From a virus, in IMG/VR virus record IMGVR_UViG_3300025131_008477, positions 1 through 64,000 of that record: a DNA stretch of 64,000 nucleotides; one strand, written 5' to 3'. Positions 9,746-19,600 of the stretch are shown piece after piece. The translations under genes and the position numbers were made by a program. Each line of letters opens with the position of its first letter. Position 1 is the stretch's first letter. The notes beneath the pieces are model-generated. The model had not been told where the DNA came from. It saw only the letters and a list, made by a program, of their open reading frames with translations, and made no database searches.

Positions 9746-11008
9746 CTAATTTGGGGCTCGGTCTCCTGATGTATTAGATATAATAAAAATGGGATCACCA
9801 TTACTATCAAATTTTTGACCAATTTTTGATGAAAATGGAGCTTGACCGAAACTGAATTGACCGGCTGTTGTTGTTACCAGTACTCTATTTGAAGCTCCAA
9901 ATACAGTACTACCAGGAGATACCATACCAGTACCATTCATCTCCAACCAATATCCAGTACCTGGATATTCTAACGTAAATTCATGTCCAGTTGATGAAGA
10001 TCCTGAAAATGGATATGTATTCAAAGCTGATTGATTATATGAATTTGTAAATCTTAATCTAAATTTCATTTTAGTTGTCTGACCGGAAGGAGCTATAAAG
10101 AATTCAACCGGTACACTAAAGACAGCTGAAACAGGGTTTATTCCTTCAGCATAATCCGGATGAATTCCTTCTTCAAAAATTGTACTGTAAGGTGTACCAT
10201 CCGTATTAATTAATGGCCTGTTTCCCATTGGTTTCCAGTCCGGGTCAGTCGAATTAGGAATAGATCCACTTTTCCAATAATCTACATTAATTTGATGAAC
10301 TTTTCCACTATATGTTTGTAAATTACTAGCACTTATGGTAATTAAACTCTGTTGAGGTATTGGTTGGTCACTGTCATCCTCTCCTTCAACGATAATAGAT
10401 TCACTCATAAAAAGTGCACCACTTCCGCTAGTCATTTCATTTGGATTTTTAAATATTATTGGTGATATATTATTATTATAATAAAGTTGGGTAGTACCAA
10501 TATCAGTTGTTGATTGAATTGTCATATCTAAATCTAAAAGAATAGTACTTCTTACATTATAAAGATTTCTCCAATGTGGATTTTGAGTGTCTGATATACC
10601 AACAACGGTCATAGTAGCATAACCTTCTACGACTTGTTCATATGTTCTCAAAGGATCTTGTTTTATCCATAAATATCCCATAAATTTTAAACTATCCCCA
10701 CTATGTAATGGAGTTACATCAGAAAATATAACTAATCCATTACTATCCTTAACTTCAAAAAGAATATTAGAACCTTGTTTTAAATTTGGATATCCACTTA
10801 CTATTGGATTAATTGATATTCTAAAACCATGTTTTCCATAAGATAAAGAAGGTGTGGTGTTATTTGGAAGATCACCAAAAGATACATTAAAATATGTACC
10901 CATATTAACATCTCCTACTGGAGATCCAGACATATCAATTTCATCTAAATTAAGTACAGCTGGGTATAGTATATCCTGGCTAAATTTCGGTGGAAATGTT
11001 TTTGGCAC
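9746..11008 (-). CDS. Putative tail structural protein (420 residues)
   Basis: The gene starts with GTG at 11008 behind a good AGGAG site and a TATTTATA box. The protein is beta-rich with segments such as FNVSFGDLPNNTTPSLSYGKHGFRI and several long-strand blocks that look like two or three Ig- or jelly-roll-like domains (for example KMKFRLRFTNSYNQ). No enzyme motif, signal peptide or membrane segment is visible. It heads the left-hand fibre operon, directly upstream of the 1139-residue fibre, so a fibre base or connector role is a reasonable inference. Confidence 0.65.
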   Translation of the reverse strand: MPKTFPPKFSQDILYPAVLNLDEIDMSGSPVGDVNMGTYFNVSFGDLPNNTTPSLSYGKHGFRISINPIVSGYPNLKQGSNILFEVKDSNGLVIFSDVTPLHSGDSLKFMGYLWIKQDPLRTYEQVVEGYATMTVVGISDTQNPHWRNLYNVRSTILLDLDMTIQSTTDIGTTQLYYNNNISPIIFKNPNEMTSGSGALFMSESIIVEGEDDSDQPIPQQSLITISASNLQTYSGKVHQINVDYWKSGSIPNSTDPDWKPMGNRPLINTDGTPYSTIFEEGIHPDYAEGINPVSAVFSVPVEFFIAPSGQTTKMKFRLRFTNSYNQSALNTYPFSGSSSTGHEFTLEYPGTGYWLEMNGTGMVSPGSTVFGASNRVLVTTTAGQFSFGQAPFSSKIGQKFDSNGDPIFIISNTSGDRAPN

Positions 11009-11039
11009 TACAATTCTCCTATTTATATAACTTGTCTTA

Positions 11040-11047
11040 TATAAATA
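11040..11047 (-). promoter_or_regulatory. Candidate late promoter box TATTTATA
   Basis: The coding strand reads TATATATTTATATAAG, about 32 bases before the GTG at 11008. A second AT-rich element in the opposite sense (TATAAATA on the coding strand, 11020-11027) touches the AGGAG ribosome site, so either could be the T4-like late element. Confidence 0.5.
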
Positions 11048-11063
11048 TATAAAAGTTTAGTAT

Positions 11064-14000
11064 TTAGGAATAAATAACTTTACTAAGTCCGTTGTTTATG
11101 TTAATAGGAATTAACATATCCATGTAATCTTTGATTGTATCGAGGTGTGTGATAATCATCACAAAGTCAAATTGTGTTTTTAGATACTGAAAAGCCCCTT
11201 CCATATTGGCTATATTATCACTATCTAATGTACCAAATCCCTCATCAACGATTATAAAGTTAGGTCGTGGAAGTGTGGAAACATTGATTAATCCTATACG
11301 AATTGCAAGAGATGATACAAATCTTTCCATACCACTTGATAATTCAAGATTCCATTTATCGTCAGCATAACAGATAAATGCATCTATATTCTTATCTTTC
11401 ATTTCAAGTTCTATATGGAAACCAGCCATCATATTCTCTAATACGTGATTTACTTCTCTTTCGATTGCTGGAATAGCTTTTGCTATCAATTCATATGGAA
11501 TACCATCTTTTGAAAGTGTCATAAGATATAAATCATAATCAAGAATCTTCTGTTCTGTATCTATAAGTTCTTGTATATCTCTTTCAATGTTTTGTTTTTG
11601 ATTTTTTGCTACTGATAAAGTAGATAAAACTTCTTTATATTTGTTATCTACTTCTATATTATCCATTTGTAATTTAGATAATTTTTCTGTTATATCTGAA
11701 ATTTGTTCATTTAATTTATGATTACTTTCAATCTTTTCTTCTGATTTATAATATGATGAAATTCTTTCTTCATTATTTGCAATCTCTGTTTCTAAGTGTT
11801 CTAATCTTGCTTCCATTTGAGCAATTTTTCCACCGATCTTTACAGCATCATGTGATACTTGACTTAATTCATCTTGAAATCTAGCGAACTCTTCTTTGTT
11901 TTCTTCTGCATCTTCTACTTTACCAAAATTATGTTTGTATATTGTATGCATTCCCATAGCAGCTGTGTGTTCATTTTCAAGTTGTTGTAATTTATTTTGA
12001 TGATGTTCTTGTTCTTGTATTTGTTCTTCACCATTTTTTAAACAATACTCACAATTTTCATCATATTGAAATTTTTCTAAATCTTTTAGATGAGATTTTA
12101 AAGATTTTATCTTAGATTCAGTTATTTTTATATTGGATTCTGTATCTCTTAAAGATGATTTTAAACCCTTATATTCTTCATAATCATCTTGTATTTTTTC
12201 TTCATCTATCTCTGCAAGTTTTTCGTGATATTCCATATATAAAGGTCTTAATGTTTCTTTATATTCACTATCCTCTTCAAATTGTTTTTCTAATTGTTTT
12301 TGTTCTGTTAAAAATTCATCTGCTTGTTTGTGTAACTCATCAATATCATAAGATTCATCTATTTTATATAAACCTCTAACTAACTCTAATTTCTTACCTT
12401 CCAAGTCTACAATCTGTTTCATTAAATCTTGATCTTGTTTATTTAAACCATCTTGTTTTTCTTCTAAATCTACTATTTGATTTTCTGTTTTAGCTAATTC
12501 TCTATAACTATCTTTCTTTTGAAACCTTTTAAGTGATACTCTTTCATCATTTGAATCTGATTTAGCTACAGCTTCTAATTGTTCAAAGATATCAATATCC
12601 ATAAAAGTAGATAAAACTTTCTTTCTTTCGGCTTGTTTTTTGTCTATAAAGTTCATTCCATTGGTTTGTAAAGAAAGACTTGTTAGAATAAAATCATCAA
12701 ATGTCCCCAACACTCTTCGTATCTCTTCATTTGTTCCACCACCATATTGTGAATTAAAACGAGCTGCCCCACTTAAATCTACTTCCTCACCACTATCATC
12801 AATCATATAGAATCGCACTTTGACAGGACACATATGAGATTTAGTTCCATCTCTATGTTGTCTAACCTTATATTCAGCATCTCTCTCAATCCAATAGTCT
12901 AATCCGTTGATTTCAAGATTAAGTCTAGCTCTAAATGTCTGTTTCTTCTTATTCATCACATCAAGAGCCCTATTTGTTCTACTACACATATCATATATAG
13001 AATATGAGATAGCATCCATAAGAGCAGACTTACCAGAATGGTTAGGAGCTACAACTCCGACAGTTCCATTGAGTTTTGTAAAGTCAATTTTATTACCTTT
13101 ACCATAACAGAACATATTATCGAATTCAAATGACTTAATTTTCCAATCTACATTTCTTGTTATATCACCATCGTATATTTCAGGTGAATTATTTGTTAAT
13201 TCATTTATTTTCTTAACTCTTTTTATTGATTCATCGTCTATACCTATAGCATTTCGTTTCAGAAAATCTTCTATAAGTTCGTTCTGATAATTTAAATCTC
13301 TAACATCACCAATATCTAATTTATTTTCTCTATCATCTCCAATAGAAAGATTATCTTGTCTTTCAGTTACAACATCTTTAAGTTTTGGATATTTTCGCCG
13401 TAAATCCATCTGTATGTCTTTGATTTGTTCAAGAGTTGTATCCCAATATTTAATTTTAACTCTACCTTTTATTGGCACAAAATTCATTTTATTTTGTATT
13501 ACACCACTCTCTACATTTATAATCTTAAATCCATAATCATTTTTTACAGGGTGGTATTCAGCTTTCTTTGTTTCTAAATCCCAAAGTAAAAATCCATGTG
13601 ATGGTCTTTCTCCAAAATTCTGTTGAATAAGAGAACCAGGATAACCAATAGTTTTATCATCATTTAAGAATTGTCTCTTATGAATATCACCCAACAAAAC
13701 TACATCATATCCATCAAATGTATCAAGTTTTACATGCTCATCTCTAACTACAAAATTGTTATCATATTCGTGTTTATCTACACCACCATGAAATAATGCT
13801 ACTGTTTTATGAGCTCTCAAAGTTTTTGGGTCTGGTAAATTATTGGTAAGTTGGTTTCCACCTTTATCTCTATCGTATATTGACATCACACCGAAATCTA
13901 CATCATCAAGTGTGTAAGTTCCCGATTTTTTCCAATAATGAAGATGTGGGTCAATTTTTTTAACCAAATCTATAATAGGTGAAAGCGTATCCTCTCTTGA

Positions 14001-14267
14001 TTTGTTGTTGAGATTACAATCATGGTTTCCAGGTATAACAATAGTTGTGGCTATTTTACACAAAGATAAAAAGAAATTTGCTACCATTCTAACCTCTTCG
14101 GGTGAAGTATCTAACTTCCCATGAACTACATCACCACCTATGTATATAAGATCTGGTTTTACAACTCTTAATTGTTTATATAACTTTTTAAATACTTGTC
14201 TGTATTCTACAAATCTATGTAACTTACGGATATGAATATCCGCAAGATGAGCTATTGTTTTTATCAC
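11064..14267 (-). CDS. Single-chain Mre11-Rad50 (gp47-gp46 / SbcD-SbcC fusion)
   Basis: The 1067-residue protein joins a calcineurin-like nuclease to an SMC-like ATPase in one frame. Residues 1-330 carry phosphoesterase motifs: D10-I-H12, GGDVVH (45-49), GNHD (80-83), FHGG (159-162) and GDIH (193-196). From about 375 the Rad50 half begins, with a Walker A (APNHSGKSAL, about 407-416), long coiled coils, a zinc-hook CEYC near 738, the ABC signature LSSGMERFVSS and a Walker B FIIVDEGFGTLDS. T4 gp46/gp47 and SbcC/SbcD act as a complex that resects DNA ends for recombination-dependent replication; here the partners are fused. The GTG start overlaps the stop of the upstream ligase gene (GTGA). Confidence 0.95.
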   Translation of the reverse strand: MIKTIAHLADIHIRKLHRFVEYRQVFKKLYKQLRVVKPDLIYIGGDVVHGKLDTSPEEVRMVANFFLSLCKIATTIVIPGNHDCNLNNKSREDTLSPIIDLVKKIDPHLHYWKKSGTYTLDDVDFGVMSIYDRDKGGNQLTNNLPDPKTLRAHKTVALFHGGVDKHEYDNNFVVRDEHVKLDTFDGYDVVLLGDIHKRQFLNDDKTIGYPGSLIQQNFGERPSHGFLLWDLETKKAEYHPVKNDYGFKIINVESGVIQNKMNFVPIKGRVKIKYWDTTLEQIKDIQMDLRRKYPKLKDVVTERQDNLSIGDDRENKLDIGDVRDLNYQNELIEDFLKRNAIGIDDESIKRVKKINELTNNSPEIYDGDITRNVDWKIKSFEFDNMFCYGKGNKIDFTKLNGTVGVVAPNHSGKSALMDAISYSIYDMCSRTNRALDVMNKKKQTFRARLNLEINGLDYWIERDAEYKVRQHRDGTKSHMCPVKVRFYMIDDSGEEVDLSGAARFNSQYGGGTNEEIRRVLGTFDDFILTSLSLQTNGMNFIDKKQAERKKVLSTFMDIDIFEQLEAVAKSDSNDERVSLKRFQKKDSYRELAKTENQIVDLEEKQDGLNKQDQDLMKQIVDLEGKKLELVRGLYKIDESYDIDELHKQADEFLTEQKQLEKQFEEDSEYKETLRPLYMEYHEKLAEIDEEKIQDDYEEYKGLKSSLRDTESNIKITESKIKSLKSHLKDLEKFQYDENCEYCLKNGEEQIQEQEHHQNKLQQLENEHTAAMGMHTIYKHNFGKVEDAEENKEEFARFQDELSQVSHDAVKIGGKIAQMEARLEHLETEIANNEERISSYYKSEEKIESNHKLNEQISDITEKLSKLQMDNIEVDNKYKEVLSTLSVAKNQKQNIERDIQELIDTEQKILDYDLYLMTLSKDGIPYELIAKAIPAIEREVNHVLENMMAGFHIELEMKDKNIDAFICYADDKWNLELSSGMERFVSSLAIRIGLINVSTLPRPNFIIVDEGFGTLDSDNIANMEGAFQYLKTQFDFVMIITHLDTIKDYMDMLIPININNGLSKVIYS

Positions 14268-15163
14268 TCAAATTCTCCTATTTTCATTTTAATAAATGAA
14301 ACCATTTCTTCTGCTATATTTTTCTTTGTAAATGTTTCTGTACCTTCAAAACCTGGATTTGAATTTACCTCACATATTTTATACCCCTCACCATCAAATA
14401 ATAAATCTACACCAGCTATATCTAAATTAAGAACTTTAGATGATTCTGTAGATAACCATTCAATTTGTTCATTTACCTCATACGGAAATCCTTCACCACC
14501 ACGATTAAGATTTGCTCTAAAATCTTCATCCGTTGCTCTTCTCATCATACAACCAACAACTTTATTATTTACTACTAGTACTCTTAAATCTTTTCCCCAA
14601 CTATCTTTTATAAGTTCTTGTATAATAATATCATATCGTGGATTTGTAAGTTCAGCCATTGTAATCAACTGTCGTAATTGTTTCTTATTATCTGCAATAA
14701 ACACACCCTTACCATAACTACCACTTATTGTTTTTATAATAACAGGAAATCCAAGATGTTTTTGAACAAAATCTACATCAATTGGATGTTTTAATAACAA
14801 TGTTTTTGGAATATCAAGATTTGATTGTGCAAGTATCTGATGTGAATATAACTTATCTTTTACATTATCTATAGCATCACTGCCATTTATAACCACCACC
14901 CCCATTCTCTCAAAATGTCGTATAACTGCTTTTATATAATAAGTTGTTCCACTACCTGTTCTTGGAAATACAAATTTAGGTAATGATAATGATTCTCCAT
15001 TAACTAATATAGAACTTTTATTATCTTTATTAACAAAAATATCTATTTCAGTTGGATTAATAATTCTAACACTAACATCATGATTCTTAAATTCTTCAAC
15101 CAATCTATTTGTTTCATAAGAATCGTGAAATTGTGGTTTAACCAATAACCAACCACTAACCAT
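14264..15163 (-). CDS. RimK-like ATP-grasp ligase
   Basis: The 299-residue protein has the ATP-grasp fold of the RimK/glutathione-synthetase group. Visible features are a nucleotide-binding lysine in VIIKTISGSYGKGVF (141-155), the phosphate loop GSYGKG, an acidic metal site in YKICEVNSNPGFEG (E265, N267), and KDLRVLVVNNKVVGCMMRRA (191-210), which is typical of RimK. Known RimK enzymes add glutamates to the C-terminus of ribosomal protein S6 or make related peptide bonds. The phage substrate is unknown. It is wedged between the primase (8-base overlap) and the Mre11-Rad50 fusion, in one operon. The length is normal for the family and all key motifs look intact. Confidence 0.85.
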   Translation of the reverse strand: MVSGWLLVKPQFHDSYETNRLVEEFKNHDVSVRIINPTEIDIFVNKDNKSSILVNGESLSLPKFVFPRTGSGTTYYIKAVIRHFERMGVVVINGSDAIDNVKDKLYSHQILAQSNLDIPKTLLLKHPIDVDFVQKHLGFPVIIKTISGSYGKGVFIADNKKQLRQLITMAELTNPRYDIIIQELIKDSWGKDLRVLVVNNKVVGCMMRRATDEDFRANLNRGGEGFPYEVNEQIEWLSTESSKVLNLDIAGVDLLFDGEGYKICEVNSNPGFEGTETFTKKNIAEEMVSFIKMKIGEFE

Positions 15164-16073
15164 ATAATTTTCCCTTAATAATATCTGAAAATGTAGATTG
15201 TTCCGTTTGTTTTATTCTATTCCAAAACTCTTCAAAACCTAATTCTGATGGATCTTTTTCTTTCATACTTAATAAGTATGCCTCAATTCCACTATCCATC
15301 AAAAACTTAACCAACTTAGCAGCATCCTTTTTTGCATCTGTATCTAATGCTACATATACCTTCTTAACTTTTTTTGTAACCAATTTCTTTACTAATGACT
15401 TTGATGGAAATTTACCGAGAAGAGGTATTACATTTTTTCTAACAGCAATTGCATCAAATGAACCTTCTACTAATACAATAGGTTCATTCCAATTTATGAA
15501 TAATTCAAATACTACTGTATCCTTTGACATTGGTGGATTTTTATATTTAAATCTACTATTTGGAAAGATATCACGAGCTATAAAATAATTAAGTTTTCCA
15601 TCTTCATCGTATGATGGTATAATAACTCTATTACTATAAATTCCATTAATACAATATCCGATACTATACCTTAATATCTCCTTTGGACCTATTCTTCTTT
15701 TCTTTAAATAATGAATAGCATTCTTATATATAGGATCTTCTGATTTTAAATACAATGGTTTATATTCCTTCGGTAAACTAACATCATGTATAGTTTCTTT
15801 TTGGTCTGTTTCATAACTTATGTAATCATTTAGAAGTTGTAATACTTCTTTTATTAAATGACTTGGCGCATTTATCTTTCGTAAAAGAATACCTATTTTA
15901 TAACCACCTTTATTACAAACCCAACAATGCCACTTTTGAGTTTTAAAATTCACTTGTAACTTCTTCTTATGGTGATGACAAAATGGACAAAAAAAGGCAT
16001 TTTCACCATTTTTTAACTGGTAACTCTTACCCATCACTTTTTCCAATATGGTAAGTAATTGTAAATTATACAT
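15156..16073 (-). CDS. DnaG-type primase (zinc finger + Toprim)
   Basis: The 305-residue protein has an N-terminal zinc-binding motif (CPFC at 29-32 and CWVC at 50-53) like CHC2 primase fingers. A central region follows, then a Toprim domain with E203 in LVEGSFDA, D244/D246 in ALDTDAKKD and KDPSE at 273-277. It matches the role of T4 gp61, which makes RNA primers for lagging-strand synthesis with a gp41-like helicase not seen here. The start at 16073 lacks a Shine-Dalgarno site and lies where the predicted promoter would begin transcription; Met14 (MGKSYQL), behind a GGAAAAAG, is the alternative. Confidence 0.9.
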   Translation of the reverse strand: MYNLQLLTILEKVMGKSYQLKNGENAFFCPFCHHHKKKLQVNFKTQKWHCWVCNKGGYKIGILLRKINAPSHLIKEVLQLLNDYISYETDQKETIHDVSLPKEYKPLYLKSEDPIYKNAIHYLKKRRIGPKEILRYSIGYCINGIYSNRVIIPSYDEDGKLNYFIARDIFPNSRFKYKNPPMSKDTVVFELFINWNEPIVLVEGSFDAIAVRKNVIPLLGKFPSKSLVKKLVTKKVKKVYVALDTDAKKDAAKLVKFLMDSGIEAYLLSMKEKDPSELGFEEFWNRIKQTEQSTFSDIIKGKLYG

Positions 16074-16079
16074 TAGTAT

Positions 16080-16109
16080 AATATACTACTATTTTACTAT
16101 ATAAATCAA
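16080..16109 (-). promoter_or_regulatory. Sigma70-like promoter ahead of the primase
   Basis: On the coding strand TTGATT (16109-16104) and TATATT (16085-16080) are separated by 18 bases and preceded by AAAAAGC. The same arrangement recurs at 51.6, 54.4 and 57.7 kb. The predicted start point falls at about 16073, the primase ATG itself. Confidence 0.6.
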
Positions 16110-16618
16110 GCTTTTTCTTTAAAAAGTGACATAACCAATCCGTCATATGCATCAATATTCCGTTTATCCCAATTTCCCCTTGTTGTGTGTTTACACCATT
16201 TCTTTGTATCATATAACTCTTCTATTTGTCTTTTAACGAAATCTTTCGCTTTAATACCCTTAACTCTCGCTTTACCGAAAACTTGTTTACGAGCCGTCAT
16301 AGGATTCACATTTTTTACTTCAATATCAAATGTATCCTCTATCACATAACAAAGAACAGCGTTAAACTTTGCAAGTTTAACAATGACCTGTTGAGATGTC
16401 CTTCCACCAGCAAATCCTGATAGATTATCCTCAACATATACTTTTTTAACATCATCAATATACGAACTTTCATTGATACGAGTCAAGACATAAAATGCTT
16501 TTTCTTTGTGAGTTGTGAATTTTTTGATATCGATGAAACCCATATCAAGTATTTTTTTGTTTTCTGTAAATGCATATCCTACACAAGATGTGGATATGTC
16601 TAACCCCAATATAACCAT
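16106..16618 (-). CDS. RuvC-like Holliday junction resolvase
   Basis: The 170-residue protein shows the RNase H fold of RuvC enzymes. D7 sits in ILGLDISTSCVGYA, an acidic pair E63/D64 follows in VYVEDN, and D156/D159 occur in NIDAYDGL near the end; these would form the metal-binding catalytic set. RuvC-family resolvases cut four-way DNA junctions; in T4 the unrelated gp49 does this before packaging. The gene lies just upstream of the primase and close to the Mre11-Rad50 fusion, which fits a recombination role. Alternative: another RNase H-fold nuclease. Confidence 0.8.
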   Translation of the reverse strand: MVILGLDISTSCVGYAFTENKKILDMGFIDIKKFTTHKEKAFYVLTRINESSYIDDVKKVYVEDNLSGFAGGRTSQQVIVKLAKFNAVLCYVIEDTFDIEVKNVNPMTARKQVFGKARVKGIKAKDFVKRQIEELYDTKKWCKHTTRGNWDKRNIDAYDGLVMSLFKEKA

Positions 16619-16625
16619 ATTTTTC

Positions 16626-19600
16626 CTAAAATTCTAATTTAACTTTAATAACTGCTTCTCTTGAAAAGTTTTTCTGTAAGGATTTACTTAATGCAGCTAT
16701 AGCTACACAAGTTCCATAATTATCATATAAATGAACTTGTGTTATAAATGACTGAGGATCACCATCCATTGTTGATGAACCTGATATATAATCAACACCG
16801 TCATATCCAGTATAAGAACCACTAGTAATAATAAATCCACCCTTTCTACCAACATCATTATTAAACATATTTCTACCTGATCCACTTAAAATAGTAAAAT
16901 TATTTGTATGATTAAAATGAGTATTAGGTATTCTACATAAATAAATTACATTTGTTACTTCTTTTTCACCAAACAAAGTTAAAGAATTTCCACTAACATT
17001 TCTCATAGTATTTACAAAACGTAATGCATTTTTATCATCTTGATTAGAAGATGTTAATGGATAAAGTTGATCATGTCCACTATTTTTATATAAGAATGAG
17101 CCACTAAAAGTTCCTCCACCCCAATTTGAATTTAGACTCATACTTGTTTGATTTTTAATTGAAGAAATAATAAATTTCTGAGAATACTTCTCGTTCCCAC
17201 TTCCACTATCAATTCTAATTGCATCCCCAACTACAAGAGATCCTGTGAAATTAGTCCCGCTTCCAGAAATTTGTTTTGATCCATTAGATGCGGTTATAGT
17301 ACCAGTAAGTATAGAATATCCACTTTTATTAAATTCAGCAATTTTTGGATTTTTTACTGATCTAAATTCATTAGAAAGTTTTTCACCAAATACCATCAAA
17401 CCAACATCAGGATAAATATAACCATATCTCCCACCCACAACATTTCCAACCATAGAACCGGCAGATCCAGAAACTATACTATATACATGACCAGCATCTG
17501 TTACATTAGGTGGTGTTGTAACTACCTTGCTGTCATCAGTTAAATGAAGAGTTTTACCACTACCATTTGAATCTGATCCACTTAATGTCAAAGTCCAATT
17601 TCCAGATTGTAATTGATCTTTAAATCTTGATTTTTTAAAGTTTAAAATATATATCCAATTATCGACATTACCATCATTACCATCAGATCTAACATCTGAA
17701 CCGGATGATATTAAAAATCCTTTATCTATTCTATCAGGATCTAATAAAGCTGATGCATATTGTCTATATACAGCTTCAGAAGCTCCTTTTATATCATTAT
17801 TATTTGTAATAGAACCAGACCCAAATCTATGACCCCATGTGATATAAAACTGTGTATTAGATTTTGGTGAATTTGGATCACCGTCTGTAACTCCAAAATA
17901 ATATTTCTTATTCGTATCTGCCATAGATGCTGTATATATAGAACTACCACTTATACCACTATTTTTATCAACACTGTCACCCGTAAAATAATTAATTGTT
18001 TTCATACCACTTTTTATAATTTTATCATGTCCTAATTTTGCAGTTCTTATTGTTAATGGTATGCAATTACCACCAGTACCACATGAAGTACATTCAAAAC
18101 CCAATGTCGCCAAATAATCATTATCTACCAACCCACATGGGTAAGGATCTGTGTAACATATAGAAGCATCTCCACCATCACTACATTTAAATTGACCAGA
18201 AGGAATTTCTGTAGTAATAAAATCTTGACCATATGACATTGATACTGCCGTTTCATCAGCCCAAAACTCTGTCCACACAGGTGCACCAGATGGTATATTC
18301 ATGTCTCCATCAATCATACTTTCTATATATTGAGCAATATCATATCTACCCAGGTCTTCCCATAAACCCTGATCAGTTGAATCTAACTGACCATCACCAT
18401 TTAGGTCATAATCTTCAAAGTATTCAATACCAAACATGGAATAGTCAAATCCTCCTTGTGGAAAATATCCATACCAAGTATATTCCGCGGTAAGATCATT
18501 ACCACCTTCCACACTCTTCAACCATTGTACTCTTTGTATAAATTCAAGTGGTCTGGAATCTCCTTGACATGCAGTAGTGGTCTGACCGGATTGACCATAT
18601 GAAGATATACAATTTGATTGTATCAATGGACTGTCTGCCAGTCCACTTTTCCACCGTATCCACAACCCATCATATTCAGATATTATATTATCACCCATCG
18701 CCGACTCTTGACTTTCAGTTGGAAATTCAGCTGAACAATTATTTATTATATCAGCAGCACAATATTGCCAACAAGCGTCTGTGTTTGGGAAAGTATCATC
18801 ACACTCTCCTGTAAGACTTGTATCTTCTGGATGCATCCATTGAATATCATTACTATCTGCTGAATGCACATGTGTAACATCTAACTCTCCTCCATGTTGA
18901 TAAGATAAACCATATATATTAGCATGTAATGCCTGTACCATCTGAACGGTTGTCATATCACCACCATAACTACCTTCTGGTGGACCATATGTATTTCCCC
19001 ATTTAAAATGAAGGTAATCATCATAACTACAACAACCTGGAAAACTACCACCACATTGTGTTGTAGCTTCTGGCCAATAATTTCTAGCTTGAGGATCAGT
19101 ACACCCAATGATAGAACAATCAGTTAAATCTTGAATTCCTCCGGTGTCACCATCATCCCAACCGAACTCCGTTCCAAAAGATGCATCAGGATTATTTGGG
19201 TCTGATACTGTAATACTTAAATTAGCGGTCAGCCAACCGACAGGTGCGGCCATTAAACATGCTGGATATGAAGCTTCACCTGATACTGAATCTGAAACTG
19301 TTGGACAAATTTTATTCCAGTATAATTGAAAATTACCATCAAACTGTAAATTACCATTATAAAGTAAAGCACAAATTCCATCTCCACCAGCACCGAGTTC
19401 TCCATTTGTCTCTATAGTCGATAATTCATTATTATTTAAATATAAAGTTGTTAAACTTGTTAAATCTTGTATTTGTACTGGTATTATACCAGAAGCATCA
19501 CCAGCGCCAAGTGAATTATCAGATAAATCTAATGTAGTTAAGGAAGTTGCGTTTCCTATCGATATTGGTATTTCTGTTAAACCAATATTACCTGCAATAA

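Noticed and set aside
11064-14267. A frameshift joining two genes by error
   Set aside because: The linker between nuclease and ATPase halves (about residues 330-375) is an ordinary charged helix with normal codons and no sign of a slip site; an assembly error cannot be fully excluded without reads.
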